Below are positions 12,122 to 23,910 of a DNA stretch of 64,000 nucleotides, in pieces (positions within the stretch are counted from its first letter, which is position 1; each line of letters begins with the position of its first letter). The translations under genes were made by a program, and so were the position numbers. A model generated the notes under the pieces. The model made no database searches. It saw only the letters and a program-made list of their open reading frames with translations, and was not told the DNA's origin. Source of the stretch: Paragyromitra xinjiangensis (lineage: Eukaryota; Ascomycota; Pezizomycetes; Pezizales; Discinaceae); assembly GCA_038503065.1 (NCBI GenBank), contig JBCAMK010000012.1:1-64000 (forward strand), read 5' to 3'.

Positions 12122-12440
12122 GTAGTTTCTAGTACCTAAACCCTGATTTGACACGCGTTCCCTTGACCATTTTCCTAGGACGAATTTAGAACTGCCTAGC
12201 CAGGTCGCGTTCAATACAAATGGGATATTGCGGCGCATGACGTAAATAGTCTGCTCCACTATTAGCCATAAATCGTGCCAATCAGTAGTTGCCGCCTCCA
12301 CCACCCACTCCCGCGAAGCAATTTTGCCCGGATGAATCCACTCACCAAACACCGCCTGAGACACAAAAAGCATGGAATTTCCGCCGTGTGGGAGACCTGT
12401 AATCACCTAGCTTTGTGGGAAAGAGAATCAATAGTCATCT

Positions 12441-12676
12441 ACCATATTTTCTCGAAAATAACGAATACAACTGGACTGAGACTGCATGATAGAATGGTAA
12501 TATCATCGGGCGAGGCAACAGGATTTTTACTGTCTGCATCAAATCTGAAGGTTGCTTTGGTTCTTAACTGGGTGTAATTGAGCCTCAATGCCTACTCGGC
12601 CAATCCAACAGCAATTCTTGCGCATGCCCTGCGGTCTCAGTCCGGTTGTATTTGTTATTTCCGAGAAAATACGATA
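12441..12676. mobile_element. MITE family B, copy 1
   Basis: About 236 bp with terminal inverted repeats of about 55 bp, carrying TTTTCTCG, AATACAACTGGACTGAGACTGC on the left (given in two pieces) and the complement on the right. The ends are degraded TACCATA and TACGATA. The interior matches 37076-37305 in reverse orientation. Confidence 0.8.
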
Positions 12677-13098
12677 TTTGTAGCTAACTCCGCAACCTCT
12701 TGGACTTCATATCGGTTTCATATGATTAAGCCCCATTTATTGCACAAATCAACTTCGTTTCTTGGCCTTGATGATCTCGATATGTTTGTCTGCTGCCACG
12801 TAAAATAATTTTCACAAGTTCTTACGCCTATGACAAGTTATGGAAGGCTTCGGAAGCATACCCTGGTACGCATTGAAGCTGGTTGGAGCCACGAGAACCA
12901 GAGGTACTTGAACAAAATGCGCCGACATAACCCCTTGAGAAACCTGCGTTACTCCAGTTGGAAGTTACCCAGTGAGTAACTGAACTACTGTATTGCCCTA
13001 ATGTTATGCGGGAACGTTTAGTATAATATTCTGAGAATAATCGTCAAAATTCCGAAAGACACCTTCCATAGTCAAACAAAATTAGCCTCTCATCCCCG

Positions 13099-14094
13099 AT
13101 GACGACCGCACACTTACCGGGACATCTTTTACCCGTCAAGTCTGCGGAGCTTGGGCGTCTCGTTCTCAATGCCAACAAGCCTAGCCAGGACTTCATTGAC
13201 CCTACAGACGACCCGAAAATAGAAAAGAAATTTATCAAAACTTCCCAAGTCAACTACAAAGAGACTCGCCGATTCTCCAAGAGCTCGAACCTGAGATCTT
13301 ACCTCGGCGATATCATCTCGTTCGCGTACGAAAGGAAGAGGGATTGTATCGCTACCTTGAGTGCACCGCAGGCCACAACCTACGACCTCGAGAATTCCGA
13401 GTCATGGTTTAGGGACGTATGCGGCCAAGAAAAGCTACGCGAGTTTTTAGAGCAAGCAATGCGCAATGATCGGAATGTATACCTGATAGTCGGCTACCGT
13501 ACCGTTAGTGATGGAAGTCTGGTTAAAACCCTTACCGATACGAAAGTTAAGGGTGTGAAGCTTCAAACACCGATCAGCGCCTCCCACATTGGCATGGTAT
13601 CTTCGAATATAGCGATAGGTGTCCTGGGCCCTGGGATGCGATCGAAGCGAAGTTTTGGAAAAGGGCAGGAGCTTTCTTTTGGAGCCCCGGGGGAACAGAT
13701 TTTTGCCATACTGTATCGGAAGGTGAAGTGCAAATGGCTCTCCCGAAAAACAACTGAAAACATGGTTCTCGAAACAAACAACCGATGGAAGTCTGTCTGG
13801 AATTGGAGGGGGCCGGCGAAACAAGGCGATGAGCCCAACGTGATCGAGGCAACTCTCACGGACCTGGATGAGGACGATCTTGATATATCGGATGACGAAA
13901 GTGACAGCGCTACCGATGACGTCGACGAAGCCGAAGATTCCCGCGGAAAGCTTCCGAGGATAGAGAATCCCTCCGAGCTGATGCCTGGCATTCTAGAACG
14001 CTTCAGAACAGAATATTGGCATGGTCTAATCCTGCTAGCGCTTGCCATTGTATGTGGAGGGCTTTCGATTCTTCTGAGAGGAGCATTTAAGTAA
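13099..14094 (+). CDS. orphan acidic protein with C-terminal membrane anchor
   Basis: A single uninterrupted frame of 331 aa starts at an ATG shortly after a pyrimidine-rich stretch. The first ~215 residues look globular, with a hydrophobic strand motif NVYLIVGYRT near residues 125-135. Residues 255-290 are strongly acidic with many Asp, Glu and Ser. The last ~25 residues form one hydrophobic helix (LILLALAIVCGGLSILL) followed by a short basic tail, as in tail-anchored proteins. I do not recognise a named family. The closest impression is of fungal-specific hypothetical proteins found near NLR-type genes, but that is not demonstrable here. Length and codon flow suggest a real gene. Confidence 0.75.
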   Translation: MTTAHLPGHLLPVKSAELGRLVLNANKPSQDFIDPTDDPKIEKKFIKTSQVNYKETRRFSKSSNLRSYLGDIISFAYERKRDCIATLSAPQATTYDLENSESWFRDVCGQEKLREFLEQAMRNDRNVYLIVGYRTVSDGSLVKTLTDTKVKGVKLQTPISASHIGMVSSNIAIGVLGPGMRSKRSFGKGQELSFGAPGEQIFAILYRKVKCKWLSRKTTENMVLETNNRWKSVWNWRGPAKQGDEPNVIEATLTDLDEDDLDISDDESDSATDDVDEAEDSRGKLPRIENPSELMPGILERFRTEYWHGLILLALAIVCGGLSILLRGAFK

Positions 14095-15598
14095 TAGCTT
14101 CTACTACCCTTGTGGTTTCCTCTTTCTATTTGTAGCTGTTTTTTTGAATAGATTCCTGTACCCCGATTTATTAGTCTAAGAGTTGAGCGGATATGCTGTT
14201 AGCTTTCCGGGCTGGTGGTGATCTATAGTTCAGCTATTTTTGGTATCTGTTGGAGCTATTGAAGTGGAGGAGTAGATGAGAAGATACATGTAGTGCCTTG
14301 CCTCAATAAGGAAGAAAAAAACCGTTATAAAAGTGTCTCCGGTACCCCAGAGTATCATGCGCAAACAGTTTCTTACATCTTTACCACCTAGTAAAGGATC
14401 CCCTATTTCCTCTTCTCAATCATAAATTTCATTTCTTGTAAAACTCCATCCTACATTCTCAACCAAATTAGTTCACTAGCTATAGCGTTTCACTTACCAT
14501 ATATTCTATTTTCGTGCCATCTACATCATTAACAGCTGCACTATAAACTAAACCAACTAAAAAGTTCCGCTTACAGAGTAGTTTGGAGATGTAAGCTTAT
14601 TGCCTTCACGATGAAACTCAGGTGCATCATACAGCCAGATATATCAAAATTACAACTCACCTACTCATACCACTCCACCGCAGCTTCGTTCTTCCCTTCA
14701 AAACCAGCCATATATCTACTAATAGTAGCTATGAGTCTCGTTTCTTTTAAAATTATGTGTTATTGTTGAAGAGAGGAGGTCAAAGGGGTTTTTGTATATG
14801 TGTTTTATTGATGATCAAAGATCAGAGAACTGAGCCGAGAGGTAGACTACATATGTATTTATACATTAGTTCCAACCTAGTCCCAAGAATACATATCCTC
14901 CACGTACACGGAAGCATTAACCATTTCGACAGTTATCACTTCGCATAGCAAAATTGCAGCTACACACGAAAATCTTCATTCTGAATTACTTTGGTACAAG
15001 ATATCTCGGTTTATTTAACTGATCTCGATAATTTGATTTTTCTGGATAAGATAGTGCCCATGGGTTTAATGACATACGGCCTGGAACACATACAAATACT
15101 GAGAGGTGCCGTGTGCCATTTGTGCTTGAGGCTGATAAGCCTATAACTCGAAAAGTGCGCCTGGGGCTTAGGGAAAAGTGGCTACACGGAGTTAATCCAC
15201 ACGCGCTAAGCCGAACACGCTATTCAGAACTGTGATCGGGGGTCGTGTTTGGTCTATCATCCATTAGCGATACCAAGAAGCATCCATAATCAACATAGGA
15301 CTAGAGAATAGCAAACACAGTTATAGGCTCTATCCCGTAAGTGATGGGAGGCAGGATTGCGGCAACCCAAGGCTGAACAGGTGTTTAGAAACGGGATACA
15401 AAAGTTGATAATGCCGCGGATACCGATTTTGTTACGAGAAGGTTCTCTTGAGACTAGGTTGGGTGTTAAATATAGTCAGGCTTCACAGCAAGGATCCACA
15501 CGTCACTAAAGTCCATGCAATACTTGGAGGTTAGGTGAACTAAAACGTAGCCTACACATTCGCTACAAGATCGTGGCAAGAATTCCATTTCGACCAAA
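14095..15598. other. intergenic, AT-rich
   Basis: No gene or structured repeat was recognised. It contains the 3' flank of the gene ending at 14094 and AT-rich sequence with only short random frames. Confidence 0.45.
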
Positions 15599-16480
15599 CT
15601 ACTTTATCTTCCCTTTCCTAGCATACTTCTTGATCCTTTTCTGTACATGCGCCTCCAAATCCGTCTGCCACTTCCGGGGCCCTTCTGCCTCCCCTTTCAA
15701 CTCCTTCATATTCTCACTATCAAACCAGCTATCTTCGTTTTGTCTATAGCCTTCTGCTTAATATCCTTCAACCGTCTGTCATACTCTTCTTTCGGCACCC
15801 CAAACCCTTCGTCTCCGGGCAGCTTTAACTTCGCATTTGCCGCAATACCTCCCACTTTCTACCCCTCAATATCCCTTGAATAAGCTTTGGGTCTTGCTCA
15901 CGCCATAGCCTCCGCTGCATGCGATATTCCTGTACCCGGAAATCAATAAAGTTATGGGAACACCCCTTAAATCAACCTCCGTGCACCCAATCATCCACGA
16001 CAGGGTACCATCATGCCTCGTGAACTGTGCCCCAAAACTCCCCATGAAATACCCCGTCACCTACGCCGCATCATATCTCACCAGCTTTTGCATTTGGTCC
16101 TCCGACCTCTCCGTGATAGCCGCATAAGCATTGCCAACCAGCTGCGAGTTCACATTCTTAAACTCTGCGAGGAAATAATTGTACCTGAGCCCGTCTACCT
16201 ATGGTAGGCTGAAAAAGCTGTCAGCGAGGTCTGTGATAGCATGCTCCGGATCCGCCAGATGCGGATTCTCGGCCATCTCCCGCGCAATGCCCATTTCGAT
16301 GGATTCGTCGATCCTGTTGCGAAGGTGTATTTCGTAGCTAGGGAGGACGGGAACGCTACAGGTGGTGAACTCGAGCTTGCTGGTTCCGAGGAAAATCCTT
16401 TCCTTCGCGGAGAAGGCAGGAACGCGTTAGCCTTCAGACTCATATGAGAATAGAATTTGTGTGTTGACGCTACCATACTG
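15599..16480 (-). pseudogene. decayed protein-coding gene, unknown family
   Basis: The minus strand carries a protein-like reading from about 16410 down to a stop at 15601. It includes segments such as LEFTTCSVPVLPSYEIHLRN, YNYFLAEFKNVNSQLVGNA and a lysine-rich C-terminus ending YARKGKIK. It is broken by in-frame TAG stops, each of which could be a former CAG, then a TGA and at least one frameshift between about 15870 and 15700. No intact start was found. The family is not recognised. The mutation spectrum fits RIP-type C-to-T change followed by decay. Confidence 0.65.
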
Positions 16481-17798
16481 CAGAATCTCGAGTTTCAACA
16501 GCAGGATATATTCAACAACTATAAGTGCGAAGTAGCTATTCCCACCCAAGAGGTTGTGCCCTAGATTCCAACCGCCAACCCCCCCCCACGCCCGTATACG
16601 TAAATACGTTCAACAAGTACTTTCTCACCAAAAAGCCATAGCGTAGGCTCGCTCGAGAGGTAGTCTTAGAAGACAGCGTAGTCTCCCCTCCCCCACATAT
16701 TGACTAAGGGCGGGGAGGTGCACTGATCGTATTGATGTGCATAAAGGTTATATCCTTGGCTGCAGCTTACACCACTATCGCAAGATGGCGATTCGCGCGG
16801 TCATAACCCAACCCGGGAAGTCATCAATGAAGCATGCGAGATTTTTGTGGCTAAGAATTTTTCCAGCGCCAGTAGCTAAGACATGCGTAAGACATGCTAG
16901 TGTTCAATGCTTTTTACAATGCTAACAGGCTTTTGACAGTAGGTATCGGGAGTGTACTTCTACCCTACTGTGACAGGTTCATACGGTATGATTGATCTGT
17001 ATCGGGATTAAAGCCGAAAGGGTGGAGACCCTGTATGAGCACGGTGTTGCAATCGGAGTATAGTAGTCCTCTCCCGTGGATATCATATGTGGTTGTATGA
17101 AGTGTTGGTTATGTAGTCCACATGCTCACTTCGCGTGCCACTTTGCTATTGGACAACGGTAACCCAATTATTCTGAACCCTGCATGAATTGGGCAACATA
17201 TTCCGGGACGTGGCGCCATCTTTTCCTCCTCAGGCCAATTATGGATATGCGCTAGATTGGATTGTTGATTGTGGGCTCAGCCCTCGCTAAATAATACTAA
17301 AAGTTTACTAGAATCTTGATCATGTAAAGTGCCCACCAAATAACGTTTTTTACGGTTCATGCCGCGGTGGATGTACCGTATTATCTCGGTTTCAATGAAT
17401 GAGGCCGGCTCGAGATTACAGAAGAATACTGTAATACGACTGGCTAAGGCCAGGTGACAGAGTTCCTACTGCTTAGGTCTTCGGTCCGATCTTGAGTTTC
17501 CGCCCACTGGCTGTGATTGGGCCTCAACGATTTTCGACTAGCCAGAACACAGTTCTCATCATGCTGTCTCAACCGGGCCCCATTCTTTATTACCGATATT
17601 TTTTGTCACTGGGTCTCTGAATCACTTCCAGTTTGCGCATATGCACATTCTGGGTTGGGTTTAACTAGATCAACGCTAATGTAGTCAGTGACAAGGCAGG
17701 AGTCCATACTGGATCCCGGGCAAGATAAATACGACCGCTTTTGCTCCCTTTGTGAACATAACCTCCCCCACGATACCATCAGTAAATTCTCCGCAATC
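16481..17798. other. intergenic
   Basis: No gene was recognised. A TACCGTATTATCTCG fragment near 17377 resembles the ends of the local MITEs but has no clear partner. The stretch presumably holds the promoter of the membrane-protein gene at 17799. Confidence 0.4.
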
Positions 17799-19055
17799 AT
17801 GCCCCACACGTTGCTAAACTTTCAATTTCCATATATCCTTTTCTACTTCCTTTTCCTATTTTCTTGCATTGTACTTGCCACTCCCGTACCTTCGATCCGA
17901 TACCTCCTCCCGCATATCGAGCGACGTGGGGATCAAGCCGATTCCGAAGATACATGCGGCTTCAAAGGCGATAGTGATACCTATGGCCTAGGTATCCGTA
18001 TTAGCATATATATCCAATGGCTTGCCAATGGTGTCTCGTACACCTTCGATCTGGAGGACACGAGCTCATTGCGCGCGGTGGCGAACTGTTTTCAATGCGC
18101 CATGTTTGTGGGGCTGATATTCGTCACTGTGAACCAAGGATCCAATCTCTACGCAGTCGAAGCCTTCACAGTTCTCATATTGTGCATCGCCGGCGGTTTT
18201 CACGAAGGCGCCTTCAAGAAATTCCTGAACCCTGAAACGAAACAAGATGCTACGGCACCGAATGACACGACATCTGAGCCCAGACGGGCTTCGACGATAG
18301 ATCCTAAGAAACCTAATGACACAGCATCCGAATCCAAATCTGATGCGTCGAAACCTCGGCGCGAACCTCCTTATAACAAACTGGAGGGGTTGGGACTCTT
18401 TATCCAACTGCTGGTGAATTTAGCACTCGATGGTTATGCCGTGTGGCTCGTTTTCGCCGGCATGGACAATATGAGGCACCCACCTTGCAGCACATTTGGT
18501 TTTGCCTATAATAGGGTGAATCTTTATGGCCGGCTGCGCACGGTCCTGAAACTTGCGTCTATAGCAAGCATTGCCAGACACGTACTTTTTGCGATCGTTC
18601 CCATTGTCCGGGCTCTTGTCAATACCCATATCTTCAAACCCAAAGATGCAGACCAGCGTCAGCCGACGAAACCGAAAGTGGGAGATATTTGGTCGGATGC
18701 GATGTCCCCTTATCTAAAGCTCATGCAAGAACTGTGGAATGTGGTGAGAAATCGGGGAGAGTTCGCCGAGTGTATGGCGAAGGCCCTCTGGAGTCTATAT
18801 CTGCGCGGATCGTTTATTATGATGGTGGAATACTCGATAAAGTGGAATCATATTGAGGGTTTATACACTTTATGGTCCACGGGACAGTTATTGCCGCTGC
18901 TTTTTGCGGTCGGTGGGTTATGTACCACTGTAGATTCATGGATTCACAAGATACGGGAGGACAAGATACAGGAGGCAGGAAAAGAGGAAAGGGGAAAACA
19001 GTCCAAAGAGACCGGCCTTAGGGCGAAAACACCGGAGATTATAGAGCGGGACTAA
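17799..19055 (+). CDS. secretory-pathway polytopic membrane protein, paralogue 1
   Basis: An uninterrupted frame of 418 aa. I start it at the ATG at 17799 because a signal-peptide-like hydrophobic stretch (ILFYFLFLFSCIVLA) follows directly, and the paralogue at 24556-25542 aligns from the same point. About six hydrophobic helices follow. Motifs shared with the paralogue are CGFKGDSDTYGLGIR near residue 50, GMDNMxHPPCSTF in the middle, and KWNHIEGLYxLWSTGQLLPL near the end. A loop of about 45 residues rich in Asn, Asp, Thr, Ser, Lys and Pro (residues ~145-195) is absent from the paralogue. The family is a fungal-specific hypothetical membrane protein; function is unknown. Confidence 0.85.
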   Translation: MPHTLLNFQFPYILFYFLFLFSCIVLATPVPSIRYLLPHIERRGDQADSEDTCGFKGDSDTYGLGIRISIYIQWLANGVSYTFDLEDTSSLRAVANCFQCAMFVGLIFVTVNQGSNLYAVEAFTVLILCIAGGFHEGAFKKFLNPETKQDATAPNDTTSEPRRASTIDPKKPNDTASESKSDASKPRREPPYNKLEGLGLFIQLLVNLALDGYAVWLVFAGMDNMRHPPCSTFGFAYNRVNLYGRLRTVLKLASIASIARHVLFAIVPIVRALVNTHIFKPKDADQRQPTKPKVGDIWSDAMSPYLKLMQELWNVVRNRGEFAECMAKALWSLYLRGSFIMMVEYSIKWNHIEGLYTLWSTGQLLPLLFAVGGLCTTVDSWIHKIREDKIQEAGKEERGKQSKETGLRAKTPEIIERD

Positions 19056-21034
19056 GCAAACCCGGGGAGCAGGGACTAGTACAGGATGTAAATAGTTGAT
19101 AGCCGAGCTCGAAAAGTCTAGTTAGCACAGTACTGTAGAAACTGGAAAATCAATTATTATAGGGCGCAAACGTTGACAACCTTTTAAAAATCATTATTCA
19201 GGGGCACCTACCTTCAGCACTCCGCCGTGGCTCGATTGGCTCAATAAACAAAACATAGGAAACATCTTCTCTATGTATACAGTCTTATTTCTTATATTTC
19301 TAGTTAAATAATATTTTCTTGGAATTTTTTGAGTTGCGCTAGGCTGGTGGCACTTGTAATTGGAGTTTGGTTGCTGCCAGCTGGGAGACCTTAGCGACAA
19401 CCACATTTAGGTTACCACCAACATACAAGTCCATTATATTACCTGGCTTAGCGAAAACCACAAACTCCTGATCATAAAAGGTTGGGTCATGAGAAAATTA
19501 ATGTTCGAGTTGATTTAGGTAGCGAATATATGAGCATTGGTAGTTAAAGTGAGGTTATGTCGTTAGATTTTTAGTGTCAGTAATAGCTGATGATGGCGGC
19601 TGGCCAGCAGTTTGTTGCGTTGCGGGTTGGTAGCTGTGTTCCGCCGTAGCGAGTGCTAGCAGCCAAAAGCTAGCAGTGTCAAGAAGCTCAGAATCGCGAT
19701 TGCCAATAAATATAACACGGAAAATGCGTCCTGCGCCTAGGAAAGCGAAGAAATAAATCTTGGGAAAACGTGCTCCTAAGGCTACTCCACGCGTTGAATT
19801 ATACAGCAAAGTTGGGGGGGTAGGGGTTAGTACATGGTGAAAATAATTGATAGCCGAGCTCGAAAAAGCTAATGCGTCAAAAAGCCAAAGCCTGGCGCAG
19901 CCGCGAAAGAGCTGCATGCAGTGGGAGCAGTAGATCCGAGTCTCGGGATATTTAAGATTTGGAAAGGCGTTTGCCGCCGCCCTCAGAATTCGTGTCCACG
20001 GGAGAATCAAAAATATTTGTTGAAAGTGACTGATTGACAGCTCCTAGAGCTCTTATACTTAGCTAATCGCTATTCAGCGTCTACCCCTATTGTCACACAG
20101 CCTAGAATGCGGCTAATGGTTAGGGTTTTAGCTTTAATTGATTCAGTTCATCCAATCGGAATAAGTCAAGCGAATACACTCACACCTTGCTTATCTGCTC
20201 GCCGGGCTTTGCGGTGACTGCCATCCTTTCATCGATATCGGGTAAGATGAGCCCTAAAAGTCCACGAATATCTCCCCCATCTACTGTCATTAACTAGTGA
20301 CCGAAAGGTCTCGTGGGGTGGTTCGATCAAAACCCCAGGGCAAGTAAATTTACGTACTGGTAGTTTACTCCCTCCGTTATTACCGAAGAGATATCAAAGA
20401 AATATTGAGGAAACAAGAATAGTGAAAAATGAATCAGGATGAGACGTTTATCCTATCATGCAGTCTCAGTCTAGGCCACTTATGACCGAGTTTATACGGT
20501 ACTGCTCAAAGTCGGAGCAGCCTCTGAATAGAGGAGGTCTTGACCTTAACGATCATGTCGTGAGGTGCTGGTGGACTAATGCTGTTGAGGCTCAAGGGGA
20601 CGCTAGTTGCAGGGTCATTTTTGCTATGATTGTAGTTTACTTTCTTTTCCACTTCATATGTTCTTCATCAGATCTAGACAGCAGAAACAATCAATTACCT
20701 CTCGTATAAATTCTTACTTTCAACAGATCATGCACTGCCAAACCCACCTATACCAACAATACCTGGTGTCTTCTCAAACTGTAAAGCCCCGCTTCGCAGT
20801 ATGCCATGCACATAACGTACACGGCAGCGCTTGGCGCCAACACACGCGTGGGCAAATCGGGATTTTAATCTTTTTTTCCTTTTGCGGCTGCTAATAGTGA
20901 AACGTAGAGGGTGCCAGTGCATGAGGATAAACCTTCCATAAATTTCGCTAAAGCATTAGTAACTATTAAATCCAGGGCAGTGAAGAGCGCTAGAAGAATG
21001 CCTACCAGTGGATAACCATGACCCATGACATGCG
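19056..21034. other. intergenic between paralogue 1 and the pogo-type transposon
   Basis: A 45-bp segment containing GATAGCCGAGCTCGAAAA occurs at about 19080-19125 and again, diverged, at about 19828-19873. The stretch 20450-20503 matches one end of MITE family B and finishes at TATACGGTAC. A 151-codon minus-strand frame (19555-20010) has no recognisable protein features. No gene is called. Confidence 0.45.
20450..20503. mobile_element. MITE family B, terminal fragment
   Basis: The sequence CTATCATGCAGTCTCAGTC and the end GAGTTTATACGGTAC match the right terminal repeat of the family B elements. No matching left end was found, so this is a truncated copy. Confidence 0.6.
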
Positions 21035-21249
21035 TACCGTATATACTAGAAAAATTCGCTATCTCCGAAATCCACGTGGCGGAGGCAAGCGAGGCCAGTA
21101 TCCCATTTCTCGGCGCTGAGTGATGTCTTATGAAGCGTGTGATTGGTTTTATTCAATTGAAGAACAATAAATGGTCAACGAGCACGGCTTAAACAGGCCA
21201 ATAAATTCACGTTTGACATGCGATAGGATGATAGAGGTATGTACACATT

Positions 21250-23910
21250 TTATTCTTCGCCATGAGCTACAAATTCCACACATTCATGATCATCATTAGT
21301 TTTTTCCACATCAGCAAATTGATTCTCCGGTTCCAAGTCCAACTCATCCTCCAAGCCTGAGTCACGCCTCCAGTCACCAATCTCCAGTTTTTCAAATCCT
21401 TTCACATCCAGCTCATGGTCTGCGCTCCCATCAATAGGAAGAGAAAGCCCAACTTTCCGAAATACCCGCTTGATAATTTCTTGTTTTTCAACAGCAAACT
21501 GATACCAGGCATCTCCAACAGCACAAGTAGTTAAAACCCGCCGGTCCCCTACAGTCCATCTCTCAAACTCTTCTGCACTTTCACAATCTTGAATAGCCTC
21601 CTCTGTAAAGCTACAAATATGCTCTTTTAGAGGTTTGTTGATGGAAACATCTAAGGGCTGAACAAGGCTAGTACATCCAGCTGGAATTAGGGAAGGGATA
21701 ATCTTTTGCTTGCGAAGGGTGTCTAAAACAGCGGGTGTTTTATGAGATGTACACATATCAAGAGCAAGAAGACTAGGTCGACCGCCGAGCACTGGTATAA
21801 GATAGAGTTCAATATATTTGAGAAAAAGAGCATCGTGTAAGACCGGTACTTCGCACCACTACTGAATTCTAAGCGAAGCTTTAGATAGCTCTCTAGACTC
21901 TGTAACTCGACCGGCTACTATCCGTAGCACAATACCCGAGCGCACGTCCTGACAACTTCTTATGAACCGCACAAAGGCAACAATAGTTTAAGCGAGATAA
22001 GGGTCGGGGCTGTTCCGTTGAAAGAACTTTCTCAATAGGAAGGACACGAGTGTTGAAGCGCTGCCTACGCTAAACAACTCGATACGATGGAGAATTTATC
22101 ACGAACAAAGTATGTTGGTAACAAAATAATATTGATAGCGCTCGTTCTTCCTCGATTTACGATCGACTTAATTGACGTCCAATGCAAGAGTATTTATATC
22201 CCGTCCTCTTTACTACTGTGTGTTCTTTGTAGCTTGGGTCGACGGACTAAACTATCTACTATTACAAATTGAACTAACTCGCTTATCCCTTTATCCAACA
22301 TCCTATCGGCGAAGCCGATATCTCCAACTTCCGACGCTTACCCCTCGTTCAGTAATCCTCAGATTACCTCGGTTCGACGTGGCGATGATACGGTTGCGTT
22401 CGCCCGATCGAGTAGGTGGTTACACGATATCGTTTTGTTGCAACAGCTGGTGTTTGGAGCCCCGTAGCGCGGGCAGGAGACCTCTGATGACTAATCCGAA
22501 TAGCCCACGTGACTCGGCGCCCCAAGTTGCCCTATGAAGACCTCTCATACATACCCTCCGGGTCACGTTCCGCGGGAAGGGCGCCGTTGACGACCAAAGG
22601 GTTACTTTTAGTCTCCGGGACGCGGATATTTTGCGGGTGTCCCCCCTTCTCGATCTACTCGCTGCTGAAGGCAGGGTAACGGCCGGGTAACCGGGGAAGG
22701 CAGGGTAACTGCCTGGGAATAGGCTGGGAAGGCCAATATCGCAACAGGCAGCCACAGAGGGGTCCAACGAAGACGGGAAGGTGACCAAATGGAAGGTAGG
22801 GTAACTCCCTTACGTAGGTAGGGTAACAGGGAGACCACTGCACGCCTATAGCCATAGGTATAACACATCGTTCATATATGCTGTTTCATTGAATTCCACA
22901 ATTACACCAGGGTGATACCGTTTCTGTTCCTCTTGAAAGGGCTTGGTGTTACTACCTTTCCCGTGAAAGATAATCATCGGTGGAATTCGGTTTATCCCAT
23001 CTGCAAATATACAGAGAACGAGACTTGCTTGACGTTTATCCCAACCGCTTCTTGTTTCTTTTACCCATATTGTTTTGGATCCAACAATATCGTAAGTGCG
23101 GCCATTTAGGTATTCAAAGGGAAGTGGTGTTTCATCAAGGTTGCATATATTGCTGAGGTGATAGCGGCCAACTGCTCGGCAAAGGACTACTTCCATCCAA
23201 CACACTGGATGCAACTCTGAAGGATCTGGCTGTGAATTGCGACGGTTGAACTGCATCCAATTGATGACCAATTTGTGATAATCTGCCGGTATTTTCTGAG
23301 CCTTTTTGGTAATACATCGTAAACTAACATGGTAGCGACCCAAAAATGCTTTAAACCACCCAACAGAGAATCGAAAAACCGAAGAATTGGCATCAGGATA
23401 CAGCTTGTGAAATATTTCACCCGCATATATTCGAAACCAGCCTCTTCTGATGGGTTGCCCAAGTGCTCGGCGCTCCAAAAAGAGCTGGTACAGCTCAGCT
23501 TCCAGTTCAGGCCATCGGCAAATTTGAACAGTACGTGCACTTCGTACACCACTCGTCATTCCATACTGCTCAATCTTCTTCTGGTTTTTGACCCATTCAC
23601 TTATGGTTCTCTGTGGAACACAGAAGACATCGGCTGCTTCTTGCTGTGTTGGGGATCGGTATTCTTCTCTTTTTGTGGGTATTCGATGATGGTAAAGAAA
23701 GACCAGAACTCGAATTTTCTGTCGCTGACTCCATGATCGTTCAGGTCTTCGTATCGGTCTCATATCTTCTAGCTTTAACTCTCGGTCTTTAATCTGTTTT
23801 GGCTTCGGGCCCCGGCGCTTTCGAGCTGGTCGTTCATATCTCACACTCGAGTTTTGCTGGTTTTGCTCGCTTGCAGTTCGCTGCTGGAGGGTCTTTCGTG
23901 ATCTTGCCAT
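21250..23910 (-). pseudogene. pogo/Fot1-type DDE transposase, interrupted by LTR
   Basis: The N-terminal part runs from the ATG at 23910 to 22871 and the C-terminal part from 21830 to the stop at 21250. Across the insertion the two halves are in the same frame, and the precursor would have been 541 aa. The N-terminus is basic and contains a psq-type helix-turn-helix (about residues 55-115, including TQQEAADVF and RTISEWV) and a CENP-B-type DNA-binding region (about 130-205, including GWFKAFLGRYHVSLR). The DDE_1 catalytic core follows, with Asp in NLDETP, Asp in LALDMCTSHK and Asp in VQPLD; the last two are 36 positions apart. Apart from the LTR no stop or frameshift is present, so the transposase died by this insertion. 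Whether relatives elsewhere are active cannot be judged here. Confidence 0.93.
21836..22865. mobile_element. solo LTR of an LTR retrotransposon
   Basis: The 1030-bp segment begins TGTAAGACC and ends GGTATAACA, the classic TG...CA form with short inverted ends. It is flanked by a perfect 5-bp direct repeat CATCG (21831-21835 and 22866-22870). A TATA-like stretch TATTTATATCC lies near 22190. Five copies of GGGTAAC occur between 22674 and 22827. There is no internal gag or pol, so it is a solo LTR left by recombination, probably of a Ty3/gypsy-type element given the 5-bp duplication. Confidence 0.93.

Noticed and set aside
19555..20010. 151-codon minus-strand frame
   Set aside because: No domain, splice continuation or plausible composition; it overlaps the diverged 45-bp repeat.
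22087..22868. Several overlapping frames of 60-122 codons on both strands
   Set aside because: They lie inside the solo LTR, have no protein features, and arise from its GC-rich repeats.
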